A stretch of DNA of 31,339 bases, taken from NCBI GenBank assembly GCA_035651635.1, contig DASRFK010000243.1:1-31339 (forward strand), given 5' to 3'. Source of the stretch: JANXQE01 sp035651635. Its GTDB lineage: Bacteria > Verrucomicrobiota > Verrucomicrobiia > Limisphaerales > UBA8199. This document shows positions 8,336 through 17,571 of this stretch, one piece after another; the stretch's first letter is position 1; each line of letters opens with the position of its first letter. The notes beneath the pieces are model-generated. The model was not told the DNA's origin. It saw nothing but the letters and a program-made list of their open reading frames with translations, and did not search any database. Both the position numbers and the translations under genes were made by a program.

Positions 8336-8755
8336 ATGAGTTCCGGTGCCATCCTGCTGGTTGAAGATAACCCCGATGACGTTTTTATTATGAGCCGGGC
8401 ACTGCAAAAAGCTGGGCTGCAACTGCCGGTCTTTACCGTGAATGACGGCAAGGAAGCCATGGATTACCTCGGAGGCAGCGCCCCATTCGCGGATCGCTCC
8501 AAGTACCCGTTGCCTTCAATGGTGTTTCTTGACCTGAAACTTCCCTATTTCAACGGGTTCGAGGTTCTGGAGTGGATCCGTCAGCGCGAGGGCTTAAATG
8601 GCCTGCAGGTCATTATCCTCACTTCTTCAGGTGAAGACCGGGACCAGCGACGGGCGCAGGACATTGGAGTGCAGGGATATCTCATTAAACCGCCCAAACC
8701 CGACGCGTTGCGCCAGCTGGTTGCGCCGTTGCTGGAAAGCAGTCTTTACCCGTAG
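8336..8755 (+). CDS. Single-domain response regulator (Rcp1-like receiver)
   Basis: A 139-residue stand-alone receiver with no output domain. It has the acidic pair in LLVEDNPDD (residues 10-15), phosphoacceptor D66 in VFLDLKLPYFNGFEVL, T96 in IILTSSGEDRD and K118 in YLIKPPKP. The residues around D66 and the KPPKP end are those of Rcp1-like regulators, which usually shuttle phosphate from a bacteriophytochrome or PAS/GAF kinase. Its stop lies 31 bp from the stop of the CheB-CheR-PAS-GAF kinase on the opposite strand, which makes that kinase the natural partner, although the genes are convergent and not an operon. Confidence 0.92.
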   Translation: MSSGAILLVEDNPDDVFIMSRALQKAGLQLPVFTVNDGKEAMDYLGGSAPFADRSKYPLPSMVFLDLKLPYFNGFEVLEWIRQREGLNGLQVIILTSSGEDRDQRRAQDIGVQGYLIKPPKPDALRQLVAPLLESSLYP

Positions 8756-8786
8756 TGTGGGCCGGCGCCACCGCACTGAAAACCAA
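8756..8786. terminator. Possible shared hairpin between two convergent stops
   Basis: In the 31-bp gap AGTG-TGG pairs with CCA-CACT (with a bulge) around a GCCGGCG loop. It could end both transcripts, but no T-tract follows in either direction, so an intrinsic terminator is not established. Confidence 0.25.
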
Positions 8787-11700
8787 TTAAGCGACCAGTT
8801 CAGCCTCCGGTGTTTCTTCAGCAGATGCCGCTTTTGCCATTGGCTCAGGCTCAACCGCCGCGGGCAATTCAAGCCAGAATTCACTCCCGTTGACACCGTC
8901 GGATTGTACGCCAACCCGGCCGCCCATACGCTCGACAGCCTTGCGCACGATAGCCAGGCCGATGCCGTTGCCCTCGTATTGCTTATCAGGATGCAAGCGC
9001 TCAAAGACTCCGAAAAGCCGATGCTGGTGCTCCGGTTTAATGCCAATACCGTTATCCTTGAAGAACACTCGGACATGGCCGTTATTACGTTCCGTCCAGA
9101 CCTTGCATCGGGGCATGGTATTCGGGAGGACAAACTTGCACGCATTGCTGAGGAGATTGGCGATCGCCTGCATGAGCGACGGCTCGTGGCCCATGACTTT
9201 GCCCAGGTCGGGCGCGATCTCGATTCCGCTGGCGAACGGCTGAATGTTTGGCGTTTGCTCGACGATGTCGCGCACAAACGAATTCAGCTCGACCGGCCGG
9301 AGAGTGACCTGGCATCGGCTCAGCCGGCTGTACGTAAGAATCTCGCGGATCATGCGGTCCATGCGGGCACTGTTGCGCACGATCCGCTCCAGGTAATCCT
9401 TGCCGGTGGCGTCCAACCGGTCGCTGTAATCCTCCAGTAGCACATTGGCGTAGGCTTCCATAGCCCGGGCGGGAGCTCGCAGGTCATGTGAGATGCTATA
9501 GGAGAATTCCTCCATCTGCTCGACCAACTGCTGCAAGGCGGCGGTGCGTTCGGCGGCCAGCTTTTCCAGGCCCGCATTGTACCGGCTCAACTCGGCCTGG
9601 GTGGCGCGTAGTTTTTCATCCGTCTGTTTGCGGTGGATGAACTGCGCGATCGCTTTGGCGGCAAAGGAGAGTTCGCCCAGGAATGTTTCCGAGAAGGGGA
9701 TCTTTCCATAGACGCAAAAAGCGCCCACACAGCATTCCCCAACCAGGAGAGGGTAGCCCACGAAACTGCTCAGGCTTTGATAATGAATGCCGTCCGGACT
9801 TTTCAGTTCCGGATCACTTTGCGCCTCATTGGTCAGATAGGGCTTCTTGCTTTGGACGAGTCTACCGATCCTCGAGGAACCAACTGCAATCCGGGCATCG
9901 CCGGCATGCAAGTGCGTGTGAGTGCCCGCACTGGCGTTCAAGGTGAGCGCTTCACCCTTTTCCTCCAGGCTCCAAATCCGTACCAGGGCCAAATCCAGGT
10001 CGTTTACCAAAGCTTCGGCAATTCGCTGGAGCGTCGGCTGGAGCGGGGAATCGCCGGCGGTCTCGGCCGAAATATCGGCCCGCAAACCGGAGAGTTGCAC
10101 GCGTTCGGCGAAGGCCAGTTGCTGTTCCTTATGCTCGGTTACGTCGCGCAGGACCGCCAGGATTCTCTCGGGCCTGTCCTGGGCTCCATTGATGGGCCGT
10201 AAAACGACGTCCCACCATTTGGGAGTGCCTTTTGGCGTGTGCCGGAAACCGACGAAATGACCGGTATTGCCCAGTAGCGCAGCGCGATAGGCTTTCTCGG
10301 CCTGCTCGCGGGCTTCGCCAATCCACAAGCCAGGCCAGTACGGCTTGGCACGCGTTTCCTCGTCGCCGGTCTCAAGCAATATTTGCCCGGCCGGATTGAC
10401 GAACACCACCCGGCCGTCCAGGTCGAGGACTTTAATGCAATCGGGACTGCTCTCAAGGATAGTGCGATTGAAACATTCACTCTGCGCCAGCGCTTGCTCT
10501 GCTTGCTTACGCGCGGTGATGTCCGTATTGACCTCGAGAATCGCCCGCACCTTTTTTTGGCCATCGCGGTGCACTACCCACTGCGTCGCTACATGCAATA
10601 GACGGCCATCTTTGCGACGATGCGTGACTTCCCCCTGCCAATGGCCTTCAGCCTGGAGCAGGGCATTTATCTTTTGCAGCGGTTCAGCCGCTTTGGTGTC
10701 CAGGAGAATATGGGCGGTCTGGCCCAAAGCTTCTTCCGAGCTGAATCCATACATCGCTTCGGCGCCCCGGCTCCAGAGAATGATCCGGTCCTTCGGCGAG
10801 CGAGCCAGCAGTGGGGCCATCTCGAGCAGGGTGGCCTGCTCGCGCAGACGTGTTTCGCTTTCACGCAACTCGGTGTTGCGCGTAGCCAGTTCCTCGTTGA
10901 GCGTGGTCAATTCTTCGTTGGCCGATTCCAGTTCCTCGTTCGAGGTCTCGAGCTCCTCGTTCAGGCTCTGCAGTTCCTCGTTAGCGGACTGCACCTCTTC
11001 GTTGGAAGCCTGGAGTTCCTCCATCGACGTGTCGTGCTCTTCCTGCAGCGAATTGATGTGCTCGCGCGACGCCATCAGTTCCTGCTTCAACTCCGTCAGA
11101 TGTTTCACTTCGGCGGCTGAGCTGGAACCTTTGTGCGCCAGGCCCGCCGAAGTCTTTGCCGGCGGGTTGGCCGGTTCGAACAAGACCAGGTAACAGGGGT
11201 TTTCCAGCTTTAAAGGAACCACTAGCAGGTCGACCGGGTCCTGCCGGCGGCCCAAAAGCACTCCGTGCTCGCGCACCACCCGCTTATCGCGCCGGGCCTT
11301 GTTCAATGCCCGTTCGAGCGGCAGGACAATGCTCTCGCGCGCAATCTTGGAAATCTGGAACGTGGCTTTGCCGGTCGGCAATTTGAGGAATTTGCCGACC
11401 TCACCCCGGAATTGCAGCACTTCGCCCTCCTGGTTGATCAGCACGCCCGCCGGTGCGTAGTTTTGCAGGACCACTCGATCCGCTTCTTTTTGCGCTTCCA
11501 ACGGGCTGAATTCCGCAGCAGGGTGCGAAGGCGCGGCAGTTTTCTTGTCGGCGGGCAGCACCGGAGGACGATCAAAGCGGGGCCGATTGGCCGCCGGTTT
11601 TTTGACGTAAATACGGTGTTTTTGTTCGACGGTTCCGAACAGATTCTGGAATTGACCGATCGATTCGGAGGCGCCAAGCAAAAGAATTCCGTTGGGTTTG

Positions 11701-13163
11701 AGTGCGTAGTGAAAGGCCGGCACGATTTTTTGCTGCAGCGCCGATTCAAAATAAATCATCATGTTCCGGCAACTGATCAGGTCCACCCGTGTGAATGGGG
11801 GGTCGAGCAGCACATTGTGCTCGGCAAAAATGACCAGGTCCCGAATCGCTTTAATGACCCGGAATTGGCCCTCTTCGACGGTGAAGAAGCGCTGCCGCCG
11901 CGCCGTGCTGAGGTTCTCGACTTCCGCACTGCCATAGCGGCCCGCACGGGCGAATTCAAGGACGGAACTATTGACATCGCTGGCAAAGATTTGCAGCGGC
12001 AAGCGCGTGTTGGTTTTCTGGGCAAACTCGCTGTACGCCATCGCCATCGAGTAAGCTTCCTGACCTGTGGAGCAACCGGCCACCCAAATCCTCAGGCAAT
12101 CCGCCCCCGAAAGATTCTTCACCAGCCTCGGAAAGATCTTTTGCTTGAGTTGCTCGAAAACGGAGGGGTTGCGAAAAAAGCTGGTAACGCCGATCAGCAG
12201 ATCCTGGTGAAGTTGATCCAATTCGGCCGGGTGCTGGCGCAAGTGCTTTAAATAGGCCTCCAGCCCTTTGATCTTATTGAGTGCCAGCCGGCGAGCCAAA
12301 CGTCGGCGGATGGTATTGCGCTTATAATAAGAGAAGTCGAGGCCGGTTCTTGTCCGCAGAAGTTGGAAGATCTTGCGCAGGTTCCCGTCCCCCGGAGCCG
12401 CGGGCCAGTTGAAGGGCTCGGAAGAGTTCCCGCCGAAACGCACCTTGCCCGGCACCTGGGCGCGCCGGCGCTTGGCGTTCGCCGCGACGCGGCTTTGAAT
12501 GGCTTCAGGCACCTGGATGACCCGCAACAATTCCTCGGCAATTTTCTCCGGCGCCAGCACGAAATCCACGCACCCGGTGGCTACTGCAGCTCGCGGCATG
12601 CTATCGTATTTGGCCGAACGTTCGTCCTGGGCAAAAGTGATGCCTCCGGCGGCTTTGACAGCACGCAGGCCCTGCGCCCCATCGGACCCCGCGCCCGAAA
12701 GAATCACCGCGATGGCTTTGTTTTTCTGGTCCATCGCCAGCGAGGTGAGAAAGCCATCGATCGAGCGCGCCCGGCCGTTCACTTTTTCGCGCGGCGCCAG
12801 CCTCAGCACGCCCTTGACGATGCTCAGATCGCTATTGGGAGGAATAACATAAATCTGGTTCCGCTCCACCGGCGTGTTGTTGGTGATCTCGCGCACGCTG
12901 ATTTGCGTTGTGCGGGATAAGAGCTCCGAAAGCAGACTGCGATGGCTCGGGTCCAGATGTTGAACCAGGATGTACGCGACATCCAGGTTCAATGGAAGGT
13001 TCCGCAGCAACTCCGTAAAGGCCTCCAGCCCGCCGGCCGATGCGCCAATGCCCACAATCTTTTCCGGCGGTCGCAGGCTGCCATTTGCCGGGTTTTGCGG
13101 CGATATACTTGATGGCTTCAAATTCGCCGGGTACTTGAACAAATCCGTGCGTGCCCGAAACAT
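8787..13163 (-). CDS. CheB-CheR-PAS-PAS-GAF sensor histidine kinase (1458 residues)
   Basis: Multidomain signalling protein without membrane segments. The CheB methylesterase-like domain (about 33-220) keeps the catalytic triad: S42 in GIGASAGG, H69 in VQHLDP and D161 in SGAGSDG. The CheR methyltransferase-like domain (about 255-510) has the SAM-binding motif AGCSTGQEAYS from residue 362. Next comes a coiled coil (about 690-780) of seven-residue EEL..xN units, two PAS domains (about 790-1035, including SSPDCIKVLDLDG), a GAF domain (about 1040-1180), HisKA with H1226 in SISHDLRAP, and a HATPase with NLLSNACKF, DNGIGI and GNGIGLAIV. It ends without a receiver. The architecture is known in non-chemotaxis CheBR kinases; the substrate of the methylation domains is unknown. 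No chemoreceptor, CheA or CheW gene is nearby. The convergent single-domain regulator is the likely phosphate acceptor. Confidence 0.93.
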   Translation of the reverse strand: MFRARTDLFKYPANLKPSSISPQNPANGSLRPPEKIVGIGASAGGLEAFTELLRNLPLNLDVAYILVQHLDPSHRSLLSELLSRTTQISVREITNNTPVERNQIYVIPPNSDLSIVKGVLRLAPREKVNGRARSIDGFLTSLAMDQKNKAIAVILSGAGSDGAQGLRAVKAAGGITFAQDERSAKYDSMPRAAVATGCVDFVLAPEKIAEELLRVIQVPEAIQSRVAANAKRRRAQVPGKVRFGGNSSEPFNWPAAPGDGNLRKIFQLLRTRTGLDFSYYKRNTIRRRLARRLALNKIKGLEAYLKHLRQHPAELDQLHQDLLIGVTSFFRNPSVFEQLKQKIFPRLVKNLSGADCLRIWVAGCSTGQEAYSMAMAYSEFAQKTNTRLPLQIFASDVNSSVLEFARAGRYGSAEVENLSTARRQRFFTVEEGQFRVIKAIRDLVIFAEHNVLLDPPFTRVDLISCRNMMIYFESALQQKIVPAFHYALKPNGILLLGASESIGQFQNLFGTVEQKHRIYVKKPAANRPRFDRPPVLPADKKTAAPSHPAAEFSPLEAQKEADRVVLQNYAPAGVLINQEGEVLQFRGEVGKFLKLPTGKATFQISKIARESIVLPLERALNKARRDKRVVREHGVLLGRRQDPVDLLVVPLKLENPCYLVLFEPANPPAKTSAGLAHKGSSSAAEVKHLTELKQELMASREHINSLQEEHDTSMEELQASNEEVQSANEELQSLNEELETSNEELESANEELTTLNEELATRNTELRESETRLREQATLLEMAPLLARSPKDRIILWSRGAEAMYGFSSEEALGQTAHILLDTKAAEPLQKINALLQAEGHWQGEVTHRRKDGRLLHVATQWVVHRDGQKKVRAILEVNTDITARKQAEQALAQSECFNRTILESSPDCIKVLDLDGRVVFVNPAGQILLETGDEETRAKPYWPGLWIGEAREQAEKAYRAALLGNTGHFVGFRHTPKGTPKWWDVVLRPINGAQDRPERILAVLRDVTEHKEQQLAFAERVQLSGLRADISAETAGDSPLQPTLQRIAEALVNDLDLALVRIWSLEEKGEALTLNASAGTHTHLHAGDARIAVGSSRIGRLVQSKKPYLTNEAQSDPELKSPDGIHYQSLSSFVGYPLLVGECCVGAFCVYGKIPFSETFLGELSFAAKAIAQFIHRKQTDEKLRATQAELSRYNAGLEKLAAERTAALQQLVEQMEEFSYSISHDLRAPARAMEAYANVLLEDYSDRLDATGKDYLERIVRNSARMDRMIREILTYSRLSRCQVTLRPVELNSFVRDIVEQTPNIQPFASGIEIAPDLGKVMGHEPSLMQAIANLLSNACKFVLPNTMPRCKVWTERNNGHVRVFFKDNGIGIKPEHQHRLFGVFERLHPDKQYEGNGIGLAIVRKAVERMGGRVGVQSDGVNGSEFWLELPAAVEPEPMAKAASAEETPEAELVA
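10860..11020 (-). repeat. Heptad repeat coding for the EEL-type coiled-coil linker
   Basis: Within the CheB-CheR kinase, about seven successive 21-bp units code for seven-residue blocks of the form EEL-x-x-(S/T/A)-N, such as NEELQSLNEELETSNEELES. This linker is typical of CheB-CheR-PAS kinases and likely forms a parallel coiled coil between the methyltransferase and PAS parts. Confidence 0.8.
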
Positions 13164-13338
13164 GGGGTTTTACCCCCAGCATCGGCCCGACCGGGCGGCT
13201 GCCTTTGTCTGGGTGCCCGGAACATTTTGCGGGCTCGCGACTCATACTTGCGGAATGGCGAACCTGAATTTGGACGGCCGCGAATACTCCTTTAGTTCCA
13301 TAGACATGGGTTGGGTTTAACGTGAGCCTCTCTTTGCT

Positions 13339-14085
13339 ATGCAGATCTCCGAAATTCAACCTGAGACCGTGGTTCCGCGGCTGTTCGCCACCACTCATTG
13401 GACTGTAGTCCTGGCCGCCGGGAGGGGAGTGTCCGAAACGTCAGGGCATGCATTGGAGCAGCTCTGCGAGGCCTACTGGCATCCCATCTATGTATACCTT
13501 CGGCGGAAAGGCTACGCCCCGGCTGACGCGCAGGACCTGACTCAGGAGTTCTTCGCGCAGGTGATTGCCAAACGCCATCTGCGTCACGCCGACCATACTA
13601 AAGGGAAGTTCCGCTCCTTTCTCCTGGCGAGCCTGCATTATTTTTTAGCCCGAGAATGGTGCCGGGCCCACCGGCAAAAACGAGGTGGCCAATACCAATT
13701 TATTTCCTTGGACGAACAGGTGCCGGCGGAAGGCGGCCGCTGGGAGCCCGCCGACGACGATACACCAGAAAAAGAATTTGAGCGCCAGTGGGCGCTGGCG
13801 GTTCTCAATCGGGCAATGAGTGCATTGGAGAACGAGTGCGCGGCTGCCGGCAAAGCCGGCCTGTTTCGCGAAGTAAAGCCCTTGCTGTCTGGGGAACGCG
13901 ACGGTGAAAGTTACCGCGCGATCGGCTCGCGTTTGTCGATGAGCGAAACCGCCTTGCGCGTCGCGGTACACCGATTGAGGCAGCGCTACGGCCAGCTTTT
14001 GCGCGCTGGAATCGAGCAGACGGTCAGTTCCCACGAGGAGGTCGAGGAAGAAGTACAGCACTTGCTGCGTGCGCTGAGCGCGTGA
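13339..14085 (+). CDS. ECF-like sigma-70 family RNA polymerase sigma factor
   Basis: A 248-residue protein with the two-part layout of group 4 (ECF) sigma factors. Region 2 covers about residues 35-110: LEQLCEAYWHPIYVYLRRKGYAPADAQDLTQEFF, with the DAQDLTQEFF helix that contacts core polymerase, then KGKFRSFLLASL and the DNA-binding REWCRAHRQKRGG. Region 4 (about 150-225) ends in a helix-turn-helix, YRAIGSRLSMSETALRVAVHRLRQRY. The long linker and the FATTHWTVVLAA start are typical of the sigma factors that sit next to Ser/Thr kinases in Planctomycetes and Verrucomicrobia. The kinase gene begins 57 bp downstream, so the pair is probably one operon and the kinase could control the sigma factor by phosphorylation. 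No anti-sigma gene is visible. Confidence 0.9.
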   Translation: MQISEIQPETVVPRLFATTHWTVVLAAGRGVSETSGHALEQLCEAYWHPIYVYLRRKGYAPADAQDLTQEFFAQVIAKRHLRHADHTKGKFRSFLLASLHYFLAREWCRAHRQKRGGQYQFISLDEQVPAEGGRWEPADDDTPEKEFERQWALAVLNRAMSALENECAAAGKAGLFREVKPLLSGERDGESYRAIGSRLSMSETALRVAVHRLRQRYGQLLRAGIEQTVSSHEEVEEEVQHLLRALSA

Positions 14086-14142
14086 TCGTGCCTGGGCGCC
14101 GGGTTCTTTGAAAAACGGTGGCTGATCCAGCTCAAACAGGTT

Positions 14143-17100
14143 ATGCGCCTTCCTTCGCAACGATGCCTGAGCTGTGGCTTGCCTGAATCAAGCTGGCTCG
14201 ATGAGAACTGCCCGAGTTGCCTGATGCGCCTGGCCGCTCCGGCCGATCGGATTGAGCTGGGCGATCGGCGTCGACCGCTTGCCCCGACCACATTATTTGC
14301 ACCACCATCAGCGCCCGTCCCCCTGCCTGAGGGCTTTGATGTTCCCATCCGGTTTGGCTCGAAGCCAGATGTTCGTCCTGCTGTCCTCGAGCTCATGCCC
14401 GCTGATGGCGAGCCTTCGGGATGCGCTCCGGCTGGGCCGCTTTCCGGCCGATTTAGCTGTCCTCAGACTGGCAGTGTCCTGGGCGATTACCAGTTATTGG
14501 AGGAGATTGGACGTGGCGGGATGGGCGTCGTGTTTCGGGCACGCCAGCTCAGTCTGAATCGTGAAGTGGCGGTGAAGGTCCTGCCGGGCGGACGCTCTGC
14601 CGATCCTACTTTCGTCAAACGTTTCTATCGGGAGGCCGAGGCAGCCGCCAGCCTGGAGCACCCGAATATCGTTTCCATCCACGAAGTAGGCGAAGAGCAC
14701 GGGCAATTGTACTTCTCGATGGATTTAATCACCGGCTGCAGCCTGGCTCAGTTGAACAGCGCCCAACGGTTGCCGGAGCGCCAAGCGGCCGAAATTCTCC
14801 GCGCGGTGGCCGAGGCAGTGGGATTCGCCCACGAGCGCCACTTGCTTCATCGGGATCTAAAACCCTCCAACGTGCTGTTGGATGAAGAGCGGGTCCCTCA
14901 CATCACGGATTTTGGGCTGGTCAAACGGGCCGATGACCAGACCGAAATTACGCTCACCGGCCAGATCCTTGGTTCGCCCAACTACATGGCCCCCGAGCAG
15001 GCCGATCCGGACCTCGGACCAACGACCGCCGTGAGCGACGTGTATTCCTTGGGAGCCATCCTGTATCACTTGCTGACGGGCCGCCCACCCTATCTGGCGG
15101 AGACAATCCCGCAGACGCTTCGGCTGCTGGCTGTGAGTGAACCAGTGAGCCCCAGCCTCGTGCAGCCAGGTGTTTCGCGGGAACTGGAAGTCATCTGTTT
15201 GAAATGTTTGGAGAGAACGCCTGCTCAGCGATACGCTTCGGCACAAGAACTCGCGCAAGATCTCAACCGTTTTTTGAGCGGGCAGCCTATCCAGGCCCGT
15301 CCGATTGGTCCGGGAACCAAAACACTCCGCTGGTGCAAACGAAATCGTGCTTTGGCTTATTCGTTGGCGGTGGTTGCCATGTTGCTGCTTTTGCTCGGCA
15401 TCGGCTCACCAATTGCCTTGATTCGCATTCGCGGCGAGCACGAGCGCAGTGAAGCCGGGCGAAAGACCGAGGCCGCCTTGCGGCTCCTGGCCCAGGCCGG
15501 AGAAAAGAAAGCCCGGCACCAGCTCTACACTGCGCTGGTGCAGCAAGCTAAGGCGGCGGTTCAGAGCGGCGAAATCGGTCAGCGTCTCGACGCCCTCGAG
15601 GCCGTTCGGCGGGCGGCGGCGTTCTCCAACTCAGTTGCTTTGCGCGGAGAGGCCGTTGCGGCTCTGGCTCTGCCCGATTTGCAGTTGGAGCGGGCGCTGA
15701 CGGTTCCGCCTGACACCACTTTGGAGATACTGAACCCGAGCTTTGACAAGATAGCCCTGTGCCGTGGCGCTGGGGACGTCGAGATTCGCACCGTCCCCGA
15801 ATTGCGATTGCTCACTACGTTCCCCGCGAGCACCAACCGGCCCGCTTACCTTGGTTGGTGGAAAGCCGACGAGCGCTACCTCGCGATCAAGCGGGATCTG
15901 CTTCCGGGTGGCGAGCGCGCGGATGTCGAGCTCTGGCAAATGCAGAAGCCTGAGCACCTGGTTACTGTGTTGCACAATGTGTCAGGCCGGGCGCTGTCCT
16001 TTGATCCTCAAAGAAACCGCTTGATTGCCGCTCAAGACGGTCAAGGCGTTGGGATTTGGGATCTCGAAACAGGCAAGGAGACGGCGCGCCTCGCGACCGT
16101 TGGCACACCGACGTGCCTTGAGTTTTCGCCCGACGGCGCCCGGTTCGTGGCGGCAACACCCGCTGGGGACGGGTTCAAAATTGCTGTCGCTGACGCCACC
16201 ACCGGTGCGTTGTTGGTTTCGTGCACCACCCCGGAAGCCATTATGCAAGTGGCCTGGCATCCCTGGGGCCGCTGGGTGGCTGTCGCCGACCAAAGCGGGG
16301 CCGTGAGCCTTGTGGATTCACACACCGGCGAGTTGCGCGTGCTCGGTTCGCATCGAGTTCAAGCCGTAACCGTGACCTTCAGTCCCGAAGGTGACTACCT
16401 GATGAGCGGAGGCTGGGAAGGGGAGTTGATTTGCTGGGATATGCGCACTCTGCGGCGCTCGTTAGGGATCCAACGGAATGGTTGGACCACTCAATTCCGG
16501 GCCGATGGACAGAAGTGCGTGATCTTCACTGAGGCTCAGATTCAGCTTTACGCCTTCATACGGCCCTTGCCGCGGGGCTTTGCCGGCGATCTTGGTCCAC
16601 GCCTGCTCAACGCCTGTTTCTCGCCGGATGCCCGGTGGCTGGCGGCTTCGGCCGATAACTCTCTTGGAGTGTGGGATTTGACCAGCGCCGGCCCAGGCAG
16701 CCTCGTTCCGGGGATGAGCGGCTCCCGGATGGCGTTCACTGCGGATAGTCAAAGAATTATTGCGGCCAGTGAGGCTGGAAAATGCTCTTGTTGGCGGCTG
16801 AACCCGAGCAATGGCCCCCTAGCACCCCTTTGCCTTGAGCCGGTCGGAACGCCTATGCCAATGCTCAGCTCGGTCTGTGCGGTTTCGAACATTCTAGCCA
16901 TGACCGGTTCGCGCGGATCTGCCATGGGCAACTCTGAAGACCTCGCCTGCGCCGGTCTGCGATGGTTTCAGTCTGCCGACGGTGTAAATGGGCTGTCCCC
17001 GGACCTGCACTGGTTCGGCATTTATCGTCCTTTCGATCCGGTCTTGCACATTTATCGGCTTCCCGGTGTCGAGCCTTGCGCCGAACTCACAGCTCGATCC

Positions 17101-17460
17101 GATATTGGGGGTTTCGCGTTTGCGCCCCATGGCGATGAACTGGCCGTGAGTTCTTACGCCGGTATTGAATTCTGGAACACCACTTCCTGGATGCAGACGC
17201 GAGTTTTGACTAACTTTACCGGGATCCTTTTCTCGCCAAAAGGTTCGGACTTTTGGCTCACGAGTCATTTTCGCACGGCTGGCTTGTATAACGCCGCGAC
17301 CGTCCAGCCAGTGCTGCCCTTGCCTTCTGGGACCTTGCCGCTGGCCCTCAGCTCGGATGGCCGTTTTCTAGCCGTTAGCGCCGATGCGCGGTACCTGCAG
17401 GTCTGGGATTTGCAAACCCTTCGCGGGCGGCTCAGGCAGCTCGGCTTGGATTGGGAGTAA
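14143..17460 (+). CDS. Membrane Ser/Thr protein kinase with N-terminal zinc ribbon and C-terminal beta-propeller
   Basis: 1105 residues. A zinc ribbon opens the protein (C8-x2-C11, C23-x2-C26). A PknB/Hanks-type kinase domain (about 115-390) follows, with the glycine loop IGRGGMGVVF, catalytic K145 in VAVKVL, HRDLKPSN (H236-R237-D238), DFG at 256-258 and APE at 283-285, so it should be active. One membrane helix (about 403-430, SLAVVAMLLLLLGIGSPIAL) places the remainder outside the cytoplasm. The outer part has a helical stretch (about 435-510) and then WD40-like blades such as EFSPDGARFVAA, TFSPEGDYLMSGG, CFSPDARWLAASADNSLGVWDL and SSDGRFLAVSADARYLQVWDL. The propeller probably senses a ligand or protein. 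An AGG before the ATG is the ribosome site. It lies just behind the sigma factor gene. Confidence 0.92.
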   Translation: MRLPSQRCLSCGLPESSWLDENCPSCLMRLAAPADRIELGDRRRPLAPTTLFAPPSAPVPLPEGFDVPIRFGSKPDVRPAVLELMPADGEPSGCAPAGPLSGRFSCPQTGSVLGDYQLLEEIGRGGMGVVFRARQLSLNREVAVKVLPGGRSADPTFVKRFYREAEAAASLEHPNIVSIHEVGEEHGQLYFSMDLITGCSLAQLNSAQRLPERQAAEILRAVAEAVGFAHERHLLHRDLKPSNVLLDEERVPHITDFGLVKRADDQTEITLTGQILGSPNYMAPEQADPDLGPTTAVSDVYSLGAILYHLLTGRPPYLAETIPQTLRLLAVSEPVSPSLVQPGVSRELEVICLKCLERTPAQRYASAQELAQDLNRFLSGQPIQARPIGPGTKTLRWCKRNRALAYSLAVVAMLLLLLGIGSPIALIRIRGEHERSEAGRKTEAALRLLAQAGEKKARHQLYTALVQQAKAAVQSGEIGQRLDALEAVRRAAAFSNSVALRGEAVAALALPDLQLERALTVPPDTTLEILNPSFDKIALCRGAGDVEIRTVPELRLLTTFPASTNRPAYLGWWKADERYLAIKRDLLPGGERADVELWQMQKPEHLVTVLHNVSGRALSFDPQRNRLIAAQDGQGVGIWDLETGKETARLATVGTPTCLEFSPDGARFVAATPAGDGFKIAVADATTGALLVSCTTPEAIMQVAWHPWGRWVAVADQSGAVSLVDSHTGELRVLGSHRVQAVTVTFSPEGDYLMSGGWEGELICWDMRTLRRSLGIQRNGWTTQFRADGQKCVIFTEAQIQLYAFIRPLPRGFAGDLGPRLLNACFSPDARWLAASADNSLGVWDLTSAGPGSLVPGMSGSRMAFTADSQRIIAASEAGKCSCWRLNPSNGPLAPLCLEPVGTPMPMLSSVCAVSNILAMTGSRGSAMGNSEDLACAGLRWFQSADGVNGLSPDLHWFGIYRPFDPVLHIYRLPGVEPCAELTARSDIGGFAFAPHGDELAVSSYAGIEFWNTTSWMQTRVLTNFTGILFSPKGSDFWLTSHFRTAGLYNAATVQPVLPLPSGTLPLALSSDGRFLAVSADARYLQVWDLQTLRGRLRQLGLDWE

Positions 17461-17494
17461 GCCGCTGAAACATTTTTGCGCTAGTTTGTAACAT

Positions 17495-17524
17495 TTCGCC
17501 CAAAACGGAGCAGTACTGGGCGAA
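17495..17524. repeat. 7-bp inverted repeat between the kinase and receiver genes
   Basis: TTCGCCC (17495-17501) and GGGCGAA (17518-17524) flank a 16-base loop, 35 bp after the kinase stop. No T-tract follows. It could be an operator or a processing hairpin in the 111-bp spacer. Confidence 0.35.
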
Positions 17525-17571
17525 CAGATGCACGATCATCAACTTAAAGGCTCGTTCGAGATAGCATCCAG

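Noticed and set aside
8245..8364. 39-codon plus frame (MLRLAVYLSFALEK...) overlapping the response-regulator start
   Set aside because: No ribosome site, it runs into the receiver gene in another frame and has no family resemblance; probably chance.
10860..11020. A tandem repeat as a CRISPR or satellite
   Set aside because: The 21-bp periodicity is explained by the coding heptads of the EEL coiled coil inside the CheB-CheR kinase.
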